A DNA stretch of 64,000 nucleotides from assembly GCA_022559845.1 (NCBI GenBank), contig CM040117.1, forward strand, positions 84,952,559-85,016,558, given 5' to 3'. This stretch comes from Amorphophallus konjac (lineage: Eukaryota; Streptophyta; Magnoliopsida; Alismatales; Araceae). This document shows positions 20,772 to 32,167 of this stretch, piece by piece. Position numbers and translations under genes: made by a program. Every line of letters begins with the position of its first letter. Position 1 is the first letter of the stretch. Below the pieces are notes generated by a model that saw only the letters and a program-made list of their open reading frames with translations, did no database searches and had not been told where the DNA came from.

Positions 20772-23695
20772 TACTCTCGGGGTGCGGAGAACTCGACTCC
20801 ATCAAGTAAGTGTCCTTCCCTCCTCGGAGGGTGTAGAAGTGGTACTTCCCTCAAGTATTCCGAACGAGACCGATCTATCCACCTGCCGAGATAGCGCTCG
20901 TATACCTTACTCCTGGTGGTAGTGACATGTTCATCCAATATTCGTTCAATGTGCTCACGCTGGGCTCTCTTGACTGTTGGACTCTCCTCACGGGTGGGTG
21001 CTCTCTCAACAGAGGGAATAGGCTCAATATCCTCACTAGGTACCACCGTGGGTCCCTTATATGGCACTAGGTCAGCGACATTGAATGTGGGACTTGTTCC
21101 ATACTCCTCAGGGAGATCAAACTCGTAGGCATTTGCACCAATGCGCCTCAAGACATGGAAGGGACCAGCCCCACGTGGCCTCAGTTTAGAGTTGGCTCCC
21201 GGGGAGAGCCTCTCCGTCCTTACCATCACAAAGTCACCCTCATGGAATTCTTGGTGACGCCGATGAGAGTCGGCCCGCCTCTTATAAGCCTCATTCTTTT
21301 TGCTTATGTGCTTGCAAAGGCTTTCATGCAATTTTGTGAATGTTGACATTCTAGGAGTGATGGGTGGGCCTGGGCAACCAAAAGTAGACCAATCATGCTT
21401 TGATGTCAAGAAGACTTTGATGGATTTTGGAGGGCCGGGGCAACCATATGTGGACTTATCATGCAATGTTGTCATGTAGACTTTGGTGGGCCTAGGTGGG
21501 CCGGGGCACCCGTAGGTGAACCTATCATGCAAAGTGGTGATGAATGTAGGGGGACCTGGACATCCGTAGATGCTTTTGACATGCTTAAGACCCATGATAA
21601 ATGAAGGTGGACCAATACATCCGAATATGGGCCACTCATGCCTTCTACTTGACATGTGGGTGGTATGAATGAATGGACCCAACATAGTGTTCATGCCAAG
21701 TGGTGTGGTAGGCCTAGACACATGCATGTTTTTCCTAAGGGTGACTTCCATGTGTATAGGTGTGGGACAACCTTTGAACTCCCATTGGAAAGGATCGAAC
21801 GGATCTAAGAATGTGGTCATCAAGGGATGGAGCACAACCTCATTACCTAGGGAAATGTGGCCCAAGGTCATGGCTCCCAAGGTGTAACCCGGGTCATAGA
21901 TGAGGTGGGTTTGGCCCAATATGGTGGGTGAGGGTATGAAAGGGTGGGTGGTTGGTAAGATGGTTGGGTCATATGAGTCCCTTGACTCCCATTGGAATGG
22001 ATCATATGGATCATAAAATAGGTCACCTAGGGGGAGGAACTCCATGTCCTCAAGATCCTTAAAAGGTGCTAAGTCATCCTTCTCCATGATAGTTGGGCCA
22101 ATATTCTTGACAAGTGGGTCGGCCATGAGTGGAGGGCTTGGCTTTCTACCTAAGATAAGAAGCTCTAAATCGAGGAGAAGGTTCGGCTCATCAGGTGTAG
22201 GGAGGAATAGAAGGAGGTCGCTAGTGTAGCAACCAATGGTGCAAACCGAGGTGATAGACCCTATGCATAGGTGTAGGAGGCTAAGGCTCCTAGGTTGTTC
22301 GACCATAGGGGTCAACATGCTAGTCATCTCTAATTGCCATGATATGCCCATGAGAAGGTCCTCTAAGGTCTCCACTTGATAGGATGCTTGGATTGTGGTG
22401 TGATAGGAGAAGAAGGGCACTATGGGAAGGTCTCGTTCTATGGGAGGGAAAACATGGGCCGGGGTCTCTCGAATTGGGCTCTCCTTTAGCCAACTAACAA
22501 TGGGTTCTCCTAAGATGAGCTCCGCCCCAACTAGAGAGGGTGGTGTAAGGTAAAGACCATCGTGTGAGGTTTTTTCTTCAGCTTGGACTTGGGTTTTCTC
22601 CAAAGTGGGGGGTGGGTTTGGAGTGCTCACAACTATTGGATTGGGTATGAGTTCTGCTACCAAGGAGGTGAGAGAGTCTTTTGGGGTGATGAGGGTTTGT
22701 GTGTGGTGTTCCCAGGGTAGAGGGTAAAGGGAAACTTGGATTGGGATTGGTAGGATGTGGTTTGGGAGTGGAAGTAGTGGAGGTCTAGGTTGGGGTAGGA
22801 TTGGGTTTGGAAGTGGAAGGTGGGTTGGGTAACAGGATTTGGGTTGGGTGGTGGTGGCCGTCATGGTTCTAGGTGGAGGGATGGACACGAGGTCTACTTG
22901 GGTTTGAATGGTGAGAATAGGGTGAGTGGTGGTCCTTTTTGGGGAAACCGGGTCGGTTAGGGGTCTCTTCCCCTTGGGATTGGCTGGTTGTGGAGGGGTT
23001 GTAGTGGGGGCCAATTGAGTTTGGATAGATAGGTTTGCGGAAGGAGGTTTTGGTTGGAGTGTGGGGATCCTCATGGGATTTGGTGGAGAGGTGGTTGTTT
23101 GGTTTATTTGGGTCTTAAGGGAGAGGACTTGGTCACGAAGTGTTGTTATGATGGTTGAGAGATGAATTGTTGGGGGTGGTGGGGGTGGAGACCAAAGGTC
23201 GGTCTCAAGTTGGCCGGGTGGGGATGGAGGAGTGGTAGTGCTCCTCAGGTTAGGCGTGCTTGAGTAGGAGGGGTGGGAATATTTGGGGATGTAGATCTTT
23301 CTAAGTTCTACCTTCATCTCTTCCCATGAGTGAATAGGTTCTTGTCTTCTAACCCTCCTTAAGCCCTCTATGTGTTCCCACTTACTTTTGGCTTGACCCC
23401 GAAGTCGTCCCTTGGCCTTTCGGACTCTCGCCGGTCCATATACCCAAGTCTTTTCGAAGTACTTTTCTATCGTAGCCTCCCACCTAAGATAGTCATTAGA
23501 ATGTGATCCGTCAAAGGTAATATCCCTATCTAGGATGAAGTCTATGGGTGGTGAGTAGGCTAAGTAGGTGGTCATGATGAACGGGGGGATCAATGCAAGG
23601 GTCGGATTGATGATGACACCAATGTAAGCATGCCCTAGGACTTGACTTGATAGAGACAAGTCAATGACTTGCTCTGATACCAATTGATGTGACAC
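20690..23695 (-). CDS. Element C fusion ORF: gag-like N-terminus, proline-rich linker, integrase C-terminal/chromodomain-like end
   Basis: The longest intact frame in the window, 1001 codons. The first ATG (23695) is inside the LTR and the frame reads straight through the PBS; a likelier start is Met41 at 23575 (MTTYLAYSPPIDF). Residues about 55-140 resemble a gypsy gag capsid region (SNDYLRWEATIEKYFEK, KSKWEHIEGL). Residues about 150-700 are Pro/Thr-rich and unrecognised. Residues about 690-790 hold five imperfect repeats around GCPGPP. Residues 801-881 are an integrase C-terminal domain (GPFHVLRRIGANAYEFDLP, FNVADLVPY), and 913-950 resemble a decayed chromodomain (ERILDEHVTTTRSKVYERYL). Protease, RT, RNase H and integrase core are absent. 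The stop lies in the 3' LTR. It could be a structural protein that packages C RNA and targets integration, but that is inference. Confidence 0.75.
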   Translation of the reverse strand: MSHQLVSEQVIDLSLSSQVLGHAYIGVIINPTLALIPPFIMTTYLAYSPPIDFILDRDITFDGSHSNDYLRWEATIEKYFEKTWVYGPARVRKAKGRLRGQAKSKWEHIEGLRRVRRQEPIHSWEEMKVELRKIYIPKYSHPSYSSTPNLRSTTTPPSPPGQLETDLWSPPPPPPTIHLSTIITTLRDQVLSLKTQINQTTTSPPNPMRIPTLQPKPPSANLSIQTQLAPTTTPPQPANPKGKRPLTDPVSPKRTTTHPILTIQTQVDLVSIPPPRTMTATTTQPKSCYPTHLPLPNPILPQPRPPLLPLPNHILPIPIQVSLYPLPWEHHTQTLITPKDSLTSLVAELIPNPIVVSTPNPPPTLEKTQVQAEEKTSHDGLYLTPPSLVGAELILGEPIVSWLKESPIRETPAHVFPPIERDLPIVPFFSYHTTIQASYQVETLEDLLMGISWQLEMTSMLTPMVEQPRSLSLLHLCIGSITSVCTIGCYTSDLLLFLPTPDEPNLLLDLELLILGRKPSPPLMADPLVKNIGPTIMEKDDLAPFKDLEDMEFLPLGDLFYDPYDPFQWESRDSYDPTILPTTHPFIPSPTILGQTHLIYDPGYTLGAMTLGHISLGNEVVLHPLMTTFLDPFDPFQWEFKGCPTPIHMEVTLRKNMHVSRPTTPLGMNTMLGPFIHTTHMSSRRHEWPIFGCIGPPSFIMGLKHVKSIYGCPGPPTFITTLHDRFTYGCPGPPRPTKVYMTTLHDKSTYGCPGPPKSIKVFLTSKHDWSTFGCPGPPITPRMSTFTKLHESLCKHISKKNEAYKRRADSHRRHQEFHEGDFVMVRTERLSPGANSKLRPRGAGPFHVLRRIGANAYEFDLPEEYGTSPTFNVADLVPYKGPTVVPSEDIEPIPSVERAPTREESPTVKRAQREHIERILDEHVTTTRSKVYERYLGRWIDRSRSEYLREVPLLHPPRREGHLLDGVEFSAPREYDGDITSHAHVHSSSPRPDCIRNVLVI
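21360..21640 (-). repeat. Imperfect tandem repeats encoding GCPGPP units
   Basis: Five units of about 55-65 bp within the C ORF. Each encodes a core GCPGPP (one GCIGPP) preceded by a Ser/Thr-Thr/Ile-Phe/Tyr pattern and followed by a short Met/Thr-rich stretch. Copies have diverged but keep the frame. Confidence 0.8.
23671..23682 (-). other. Primer-binding site of element C
   Basis: On the minus strand TGGTATCAGAGC, five bases after the LTR end. It matches initiator tRNA-Met and fixes orientation as minus. The fusion ORF reads through it. Confidence 0.93.
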
Positions 23696-26429
23696 AACTT
23701 AGGACTTAAACAAACAAGCACAATCGCAATCAAACGGATCGATGTCGACGACTGCTCACCCGTTGCTCACCAAGACCCGGGGTAACTTGGCAATGCCAAG
23801 GTGAGGTTGAGGGGTTGGGCCCTTGCTGGTAGAGGGCCGGCAAGGCCAATATTTGAATCCCAAAGGTTGTGGATGCCCAATTCAATGGGGCCGACAAAGT
23901 GCCAAAGGCACCGGGTTACTCTCTCTTCCCACGGTGATCACTCAAAGCAACGGGGCTTGAGGATCGAGCTCTCACTCTCACGGCCAGCGGAACTATGAAC
24001 TAATATTGAAAGAACAAGCATGAATTAGAGTAAAGTTTTGGAGCACTCACTCGACCGGTTTGAAGAAACCGGTCCCGCTCGGAGACCAGGGCGAGCGGGG
24101 AAGCGTGGGTTCCCCACACGCCGCGCCGGGGTAGCTTGACCTGTTTAAGCTATTACAACACTACATCCCATGCAAGAGGGGGATCGTGGGGAAGGGAAGA
24201 TGATAGTTACATCCAAACACTACCTCCACATAGGGAGGGGCCTTTAGCCGGCCAAGCGGGGAGGGGAAACTAGTGCTAAGAGTGATGAAGAAGTGATGAC
24301 ACCGAATCAGCCTTCTCTCTGTAATAGCTGACAGACAGAGGGTGTGGAGGCCGCAGAACTCTCTCTGGAATTTTGCTGAGGGTGAGATCACTGGGGATCT
24401 CTTCATCTCTGGAACAGGAGTGCCTCTGAATTTTGCCAATTTCTTCAGGGGTCGCTGGCGGCCTGGGCGGGAGTATGAATAGGGTTGCTGAATCTCGGAC
24501 TGTCTACAACAGACTATCAACAGCAAGAAGATGCGGCTGCCCCAACCGTTCCCGAACTCTGAATCGGTCTCCGTTGGAACCGTTGGAACCGTGGGTGAGT
24601 CCTCTTTACAGCAGAACAAATGGGGATGCCAAAAGATGCCGGTGAAGATCAGAGGACTCAGAAAAGTGAGGAGTAGTCGATGCAGACAGTGGGAAGCAGA
24701 GTCGAACGCCTGAGGAAGAAAATTGGTAACTTCTGTTACAAGATGCCGAACGGAGTTCTGCTTCTTGTTTCTGAAATTAGAAAGGGAGAGGAAGAATTTT
24801 CCAGAAGAGCTCGTGGCCTGATTCCTCCGTGGTTTGTTGTGGTGAAGCTTTCTCTCCGGATCAGGATCTCTGCAGAGCTAGCTCCTGGTTTCCAACAGTA
24901 GGTTTCAGAGGATGCCTCGGCAGCTCCCGACCTCGGAATCAAGCGCCGTCAGAGACGTTGGAATCGTGGACGAGTCCTCTTCGTAGAAAAATTGACGGGG
25001 AAGTCAACCGATGTCAGAGAAGACTAGGGGATGCAGAACAATGGAGACTGATCGGTGCAGACTATGAGTAGCAGTTCTGCGTAGCTGAGGGAGAAAAATG
25101 AGAACTCTGAATCACGAAGGTCGAATGAAGTTCTGTTTCTTGATTCTGGATGTAGACTGGGCGATGAAGAACTTTTAAGAAGAACGCGTGGACTGATTAC
25201 TTGGGGGTTCATCGTGGCAGAGCTTCTAATCTGGCTCAGGTCCTCAGCCGAGGCAGAACTGCACAGTTATGGGAGAATGGAACTCCTGGATGGCCCGGAG
25301 ATCAGAAGAAGATGAAACCACTTCTGTTGCGAAGGAGACTGGTAGACGCTTCCGACGATGGCTCTTGGGTCTTCAAACTCATCCGGAGGAAGTCGTGGTG
25401 GCCGCTGCAAGTTGCTGGTTCATCTGCAACCTCTGGACAGTAAACTATAACTTCAAAGTAGCTTCCAATAACCAAGAAAGAAGAAGGGGAAGGGGGTAGA
25501 TGAGTGTGAGAGTGACCCCTGGTTGAAAGGGGGTCTTGGAGGGGGTGTTCTAAGGTGTGGGAGGTGGAGAATAAGGTCTGGAAGAGGGTCCAATAGATGG
25601 TGGTAGTGGGGGCTGCGAATTTGGTTGGAATGGAGAGAGGGAAAGAATATTCGAAAATAGGTTTAAGGGTGGGGTGAATTTTTTATCTTGGGAATGGGGG
25701 GTTTGTGTTGGGGAAGGGAAGGGGTGCTTGGGGTAGTGGGAATGGTGCTTGGGAAAGTGGAAGGGGTAGTTGGGGGTTGGATGGTGAGGAGAGGATTGGT
25801 GGAGGGGGGTCTTGGGAAGGGGTGGAGTATTGATGAGGGTTGTGGGGAATGGGAAGAGGCTTAAATGGGGTAGGTGGGGAGTGGAGGTGGTTGGGAAGGG
25901 AGGAGAGAGAAGAAAATTCGAATTTGGGTGTTGAGGAGAGAGAAAGTGGAGTGAAAAAGAGAGATTAAGAGAGGGAAGGGTGGGGAATCTCTCCCCTAGG
26001 GTTTCTCACCCAAAAAATGGAATCTCTCCACTAGATAAGAAGTGTAAACTCTCAAAATGGCAAGTTTTTTCATTCATTGATTCAATACGTTGAAATGGGG
26101 GGAATGGGGTCCTATATATAGGCAATCCACATTTTACAATAAGTCCCTGACAAAAGACTCAATGACAAATAACCGAGGGGGTAGGGGGGTGCACTTGGGC
26201 CAAGCCCAATGAATTGGGCCCAATAGCTAACTAGACAACCTGATGACAGTCAAACTTAGGGAAATGAACACAAGACCTAGGAACATGACTCAAATAAAAG
26301 GGAAAATACATCAAATGACTCAAATAAAAATTACATAGGACTCAAAATTAAATGACTAGAACATTCCGGATGCAACTGGGGCGAGGAGACGAGCTGTGAA
26401 CGTGGGCATGGGAGGTGATGTCCCCATCA
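23688..26429 (-). mobile_element. Element C 5' LTR (right)
   Basis: 2742 bp, matching the left LTR along its length but with about 240 extra bp near 24984-25226. The TATATATA box at 26113-26120 should drive the fusion ORF. GGGGT follows the end. Confidence 0.93.
24984..25226. repeat. Extra diverged repeat unit in the right C LTR
   Basis: This block resembles the roughly 240 bp upstream of it (shared order: GATGC...GCAGACxxTG, AACTTCTG or GAACTCTG, GAxGGAGTTCTG, GAAGAA...TGGxxTGATT). It is missing from the left LTR, where the flanks are joined. It is either a lost tandem unit on the left or a gain on the right. Confidence 0.7.
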
Positions 26430-26434
26430 GGGGT

Positions 26435-26814
26435 CCATCTCGCTACCTCCACCGAAGATTTCGCACACCGTGGACGTTGATCCACGAAGATAACGCCATT
26501 GAAGCCTCGCCGTTCCACGAACCCATGGCCGAGCTTCACCGCGCCTCCACCGCCTCAATCCTCATCCTTCCTCACCCGTACCTCGCCCGCGCCGTCCCCA
26601 CCTCGCCCACGCTCCACCCCGTCAGCCGCCGGAGAGGAGAGAGTGAGAGGAGAGAGCGTGAGAAGAGAGAGGGAGAGAAGAGAGAAATGAGAGGGGAGAG
26701 AGAAAAGGGTTATATATAGGAAAATCCAAAATTTCAGACACAACGGAGCCAGATATATCAGAAATGCAAATCCGGGACCCGAGAAGAAGGATCCGAAAAA
26801 CCCGGGGCATTACA
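26435..26814 (-). mobile_element. Element B 3' LTR, second segment
   Basis: Resumes after C and ends GGGGCATTACA. It matches 40104-40480 in the other LTR. A TATATATA at about 26710-26718 lies roughly 100 bp from the element-sense LTR start, so B has a short U3. Confidence 0.92.
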
Positions 26815-26832
26815 GCCCTCCCCCCTTAAAGG
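26815..26832 (-). other. Polypurine tract of element B
   Basis: On the minus strand CCTTTAAGGGGGGAGGGC, ending at the TGTAATGCCCC start of the 3' LTR. The preceding GAATTTCGGGGATGAAAT stretch is the usual pre-PPT sequence of plant chromoviruses. Confidence 0.9.
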
Positions 26833-29618
26833 AATTTCATCCCCGAAATTCAGGACCAAGCACAAAGTCACAGGGGAAGACACCGAACCAACTGACAATG
26901 CTGTCAGAGCCCTAGCACAGAAAACCTCGATTCTCATGAAAACACCGATCCTGAGGGACACAGCCAGACTTACAATCACAAGCAACACCTCGCTCCTCGC
27001 GCCGAGCACACTGGCCGACAGAGCAGGCATATACCAAAGGACATAGTCCTGCATCACCTCAGACAACGCGAGAATCCACCATGCCGCAGCCACAATCTTT
27101 CTCACCGAGGAAAAACAACCCTCGACACGAGCAACAGCTACTGATCCATCCAATGGTCAGTAGACAAATTGCACATCAGCTTCGCAGCCAGCTCACAGGT
27201 CGCATACCCTCCTCAAGGGAGCAACCAAAACAGAGCCTTCACCAGCTCAAGCAACCATCTCAACAGACCGCAACCAGCTCCTCGGCTCAACACCAAGAAA
27301 CACTCCACGCATGGCAAGCCGAAAGCCGGACATAACACTGTGCCAACTCTTGTCAGAAGACAAACTTCGACAAAGCCCAGATCCCATCCGGAAAGGCACA
27401 TCACAGAAACGACCACCAAAGGTCTCGCTGGCACACGGCTCTCACCACGCTCGAGCCCCGACAACCAGCATCTTCTGTCTGTGAAAAGACCATCCACTGG
27501 TCGCCAGATACACGTCAACGGGAAACCTCCACCGGCCCAACAGGCACAATCCAACTCATAGCAGGCCATCCGCTGACTCACACACAGACCAATGCCACAT
27601 CTGGAGCTACACTCCTCTCGGACTCCGCATCCGAGCTCGAACATCGCACCAACTCGACCCTCTCGGGGAGCACGACGAAACCAAACGACAAGATCCTGGT
27701 GTCTTCAGTCATCACCTCACTCGACTCAGACTCACATAGGAACCATCCCATGCTGGTCACCAACTAGGGATAACCATTGCGACACCAACGTCCTATCAAG
27801 GACCACCAACCGACGCCAATCACACAAAAAGGCCTCTGCCCACAGGCGTCACTCTTCTATCTGGTCTCATCAAATCCTTCGATCAATCCAAGTGGACACC
27901 TGCCAATCCCGATTCCGCCCTTACCACAGAGCCACGGTACACCACCTGAACAGTGCTCACGGGTCCCAAAGCAACATACATCTCACCGTGGTCAGCTACG
28001 AGACTAGCCTCAACAGTCACTCGCAGCTACCAACAGGAACCCACAACCTACCAGATGTCACTTCTCCAAGAATGATCTCATTCGAGGACACGACTGGGAA
28101 CACAAGTCGGGCACCAGGCCACCGACTCTGATCAACACGTCCTCGACCACCGTCAGGCGACATCCTCAACAACCCCCTCCAGGTCTAACACCGACGCCTG
28201 GCACGGCTCCCATCACAGGAATAGGGTACTCATGCGGCGCACTATCCAACACATTCCCCAACACTCCATCCTATCAGTGCCAAGAATCATGATATCTCGG
28301 ACAACGGCACGGCAACAACACGTTTCATACAGAGGAACCAATCCCCCAATGCTCAACGTAAACTCAGGAATCCGCCCGTAGCAACCAACGCTACGATCCT
28401 GAACCAATGGGTCACAAGCCCACCACGCTTCCGCTACGTACTCCGATCCGCGCGCACAGCTACAAATTCTCAGAAACACCGCCCAATCGGCACTCGTCCT
28501 TCCGGAATAGCGCCAGCACACCCTCACACGACAAGGGAAGGGGCACAACTTCTCACAGGCAACCACTTGTCCAAGACAAGGAGCACGTCTCGCATGGACT
28601 TCATGGCACACAAGGCCAACCAATCCGAACACGCAATGAAAGACGACGAATCTTAACCCAACACAATCTCTCCAACCAAAGGAGGAACCAAACACACTTC
28701 CGACCAACGGAAGAACTCCACGCTCGACCTGACCTCAAACCTCGCGCATGCTGGAAACAGCACCATCCAGCACCAAGGAAAACCATCGCTTCCATCAGGT
28801 CAGCGCCTCTAACACACTTGGCGAGTGTCACGTCGGACCACAATCACAGCATCTCTCGATGCACCACTGCTGCAATTCCTTGAACTGCAACACACCACGC
28901 CAAGAGTCGCAACACGAGCCATAACGACAACCGCCGACACTCATCCTCGAGTCCGGACTCGCCGTGGAGCCTTCATATCTCAAGCCAACTCCAGGGCGAA
29001 CACAACCCAATCACACATAAGAGCGCATGAGCAAGACTTACTGGGACACCACAGCCCAATCCTGCCTCGAAATCTGTAAAATAATCAGGCCCGACACGTC
29101 ATTTCTGACGCCACAGAGCACGACAAGGACATCAGGCTCGACGAAACAGCAGCTCACAGAGAAGATCCTCCGCTCTCCCGAGCACGCTTCTCGATCAGAA
29201 CACCTCAGGGGCTGGACAAACCTCAAGCTGGAGTGGCCAAAATCGACATCAGCTCCCTCAGAGCACGCTCATGGCCACTTAACCACGAAAATCCTCTCCA
29301 GCCACCTGACCACGCCGCAGATTCCTCGAACGCTGCGCAGCGAGCTCGCGCCTGCCGGCAACCTCTGCCCAACGCAGCACAACCAGGGCCACCACCGATG
29401 AGGGAGAAGGCTCTCGACCTTGATCCTTAGACCCCATGCTGGCACGAAAGTCGCGAACAGGAACCACCTCCACAGCGTCGCACAGCGCACTCAAGCTCTC
29501 AAGCGAGAAACTAGGCGGAAAGCGATCGCAAAACCCTAAGCCAGCTGCCGACTGTATTGGACCTTATGGACTCTGATCACTGCAATATTTCGAATTCCTA
29601 TGTACGCCCACAACCACA
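26833..29618 (-). mobile_element. Element B interior, no recognisable protein
   Basis: 2.8 kb between the PPT and PBS. ORFs of 60-180 codons exist on both strands but none shows gag, protease, RT, RNase H or integrase motifs, and overlapping frames are equally open because the DNA is poor in stop triplets. A minus-strand ORF just inside the PBS (29494-29279, MSALCDAVEVV) could be a gag start remnant, but nothing supports this. I see no repeats beyond short ones. Confidence 0.75.
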
Positions 29619-29630
29619 GCTCTGATACCA
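29619..29630 (-). other. Primer-binding site of element B
   Basis: On the minus strand TGGTATCAGAGC, two bases after the LTR end. Initiator tRNA-Met type. Confidence 0.93.
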
Positions 29631-31650
29631 GCTGTAACGACCCGAGAATCCGATTACTGGGAAGGCCCGATAACCCGAGACTCGCACCGCCGCCCACGAG
29701 TCGGGAGGGCTCGGAAGGGCTAAAAGGAGTGCGGAGGCACAAAGAAATAGGAAATAAAGCTAGACAATTCAACAATTAATAGAAATAAATCAACAACTAA
29801 AGCTATAACAGAGTCCAGTCCAACAGAAAGTACAGTCTAAAGCAGTAAAGCGTACCGCATGCCAAGTGAACACTCGGCCCGGCAACCTGGCAACTGAGAA
29901 CCTCCGCTCCGCACCCTCGAACCTCGAGGAAGAACCGCCACACCTGAAAAGCAGGGAATTAGTCTCCAAAACAGAGACTCAGCAGGGATCCCGCGGAACC
30001 CCAACCGGAAACAACGGTGGTACCGGAAAGGAAGGCTACGAGAGCAACCGCAATAGCAGGAACAGCAAACCCGGTGGCCGGTCGAAACTCGGCACTACAA
30101 CTACTCCTACTTTACCGAAAACACACCCCGAACTCACAGTCGAGGCTACCGGACTACACTACTACCGCTTACCGAAGTAAAAACACACGGTAACCATGCC
30201 GTAGAGGCCTGTCCCCCGGACACAACCGACCTGGACACACTGTCCAAGGTGCAACCCCGACCATCCGATCGCGGGTACCGCACAACAAGACGCAACCTCG
30301 GTAAAGCCACTAGCACTAGTCTCATGGTGCGAAAACTGACACACGCACCACGGTGAGACAACCGAACTCAACGGTCAACACGATCGAAAACCCGAAGGTC
30401 GAAGTCACGAAAACTGACAGTCTGTCACTCTCTGTCCAGAACAGGAGTACCTCCCACTAGAAGCACAGCCGGTAGTGTCCCTTGACGTCTTACACCGCGC
30501 CGCAGGTGAACTGCATGACGTGGTAGCGCCTACCAAAGGCACGAACACCGTACAAGTAACCATAAACAAGTGACTAGCTGGGGTCACGCCCGTCGACGTG
30601 GGTCTAACCGCCCCCAACCATGTGTGCACACACAGATCGCGCGTCCCTGGTCTGGCCCTCTGACCGATTTTCCCCTCAGCCGGACTCTGGCTACAAGACG
30701 TGGGGCCCGACGGCAACCGGTCCACAAACCGTCTCTAAGGGTAAGCCCGTACACCACTCCCTGGTGCGACCAGTGCACACGTACTGGTAGGCGACGACTA
30801 GTGGAGGGTCACTGAAGGAGTAGACTCTCAAGTCAACAGAAAACAACGTCCGCATCCGACGACGTATAGGGACCACCCCACGTACCGGCCCCGTCGCACG
30901 GTGACCACAGTCGGAGAAGAAACAAGGCTCGTAGTCCACGGCCACGCATGCACCCTGCGCGAGAGTCGAGAAAACTCAAGTGGCGCTAAGCCACTGGGCT
31001 CTGGGCAGTCCTCTAGACACACTACCCCCAACGGTCCTTGAGTCACAAGACTCGGGGTCAAGACCGTTGTACGCAACAGCACAAGGCCATCAATCTAGTC
31101 CAATCTCTAGGTCTAAAACCACGGTAACACGAGTACCGAGATAACTGACGAGCCGCCAAGACCACTCCCTCGGGAAGGGAACGCAAGGGACTAAGGCCAC
31201 CCACATGGGCCACATGGAAAACACCGAAGCACGATTCCCAGGGCAGTACACAAGTCGCCTTGTCGATTTCCCATCCCAGAGCAAGCGGGAAACCTCCAGC
31301 CCCAGGCCAGATAACTGGACTCGCAGTCCAAGGCCAAACATGTGGCCCACACGGGAATCGCCTTCTAAAGAAACCCACGACATGCGGGGGAGACCCCACC
31401 GCACACACACCGATACACGGTGACTCGATCGAGCGTAACACGATAGCAAGGAACACATGAGGTCACCCGGACCCACCACACCTATGGGCACGCTAATCGA
31501 GGTAACACGAAATCTCCGGACACCCAAAGACACGGTCACAGAACTCCACGGGGTGTCAAGGACATTCACGAGACCTAAAGTCAACCACTGGGTCACAACC
31601 GGGTCGACCGGAGGTCAAAAACAACGCAAACGGGAACCGCAACGTAGTCA

Positions 31651-31835
31651 CGGTCACCTGGGGACCGCGACCATAGTCACGGTCGGCTGGGGACCGCGAC
31701 CACACAGTAGTGGTCGACCGAGGACCGTGACTACGCAGTCACGGTCACCTCACGACCGCAACTAGCCACGCGCAAACCCGATGGTAGCGGTCACCCAAGG
31801 ACCGCGACCACACAGTCACGGTCGCCTCGCGACCG
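31651..31835. repeat. Element B LTR dyad array, right copy
   Basis: Six near-consecutive units with an exact 11-bp spacer: 31651-31667, 31680-31696, 31711-31727 (TGG left half), 31742-31758, 31788-31804 and 31819-31835. Starts are 29, 31, 31, 46 and 31 bp apart, close to whole or half helical turns. Further units follow near 31890-31950. The left LTR has one unit fewer. Confidence 0.9.
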
Positions 31836-32162
31836 CGACTAGACAAAAGCGGTCTATCGCACGTCCACGACGCTTGCCGACGCTCTTGGGCAAACGCGGT
31901 TCTCCCAGGACCACGACCAATGAAAGCGGTTACTGGTAGACCGCGACCATTTCGGAAAACCGAGAACGGCGGAAAAATGCCCAAAAATCCGATCCACGCC
32001 CCGATCACCCCCGGGTGATGGGGAAACAAAGGGGAATCCATCCCCAAGCCCCTAGGCATGCATCTAAACCCCTGGATCAGCCAGAAACGCCGTAAAATGA
32101 GAGATCCGGCTCACTCCCCAAAAACATGCATTTTTCCCCAAATCGCCCGGATTAGCCCGCTC

Positions 32163-32167
32163 GGCTC
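32163..32167. other. Target-site duplication GGCTC of element D (left copy)
   Basis: GGCTC also follows the other end of D at 40048-40052, and the uninterrupted B LTR (near 18220) has it once. Confidence 0.95.

Larger units (their letters stand above)
18275..26429 (-). mobile_element. Element C: chromovirus-derived non-autonomous element with a gag/integrase-tail fusion ORF
   Basis: LTRs (TGTGACACAAC...GTCCCCATCA on the plus strand) at 18275-20771 and 23688-26429 flank 2.9 kb. The PBS next to the right LTR reads on the minus strand. The interior is filled by one 1001-codon ORF with gag-like and integrase C-terminal parts but no enzymes. The two LTRs are close apart from a 240-bp copy-number difference. 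It inserted into the B left LTR after B had inserted in A. Confidence 0.93.
29633..32167 (-). mobile_element. Element B 5' LTR, first segment (right copy, interrupted by D)
   Basis: Begins TGTAACGACCCGAG as at 15720 and runs collinear with the left copy until GCTCGGCTC, where D is inserted. It continues at 40048. Confidence 0.92.

Noticed and set aside
26833..29618. Many ORFs of 60-180 codons on both strands as genes
   Set aside because: Overlapping frames are equally open, none has a domain or start context, and the region behaves as non-coding element DNA.
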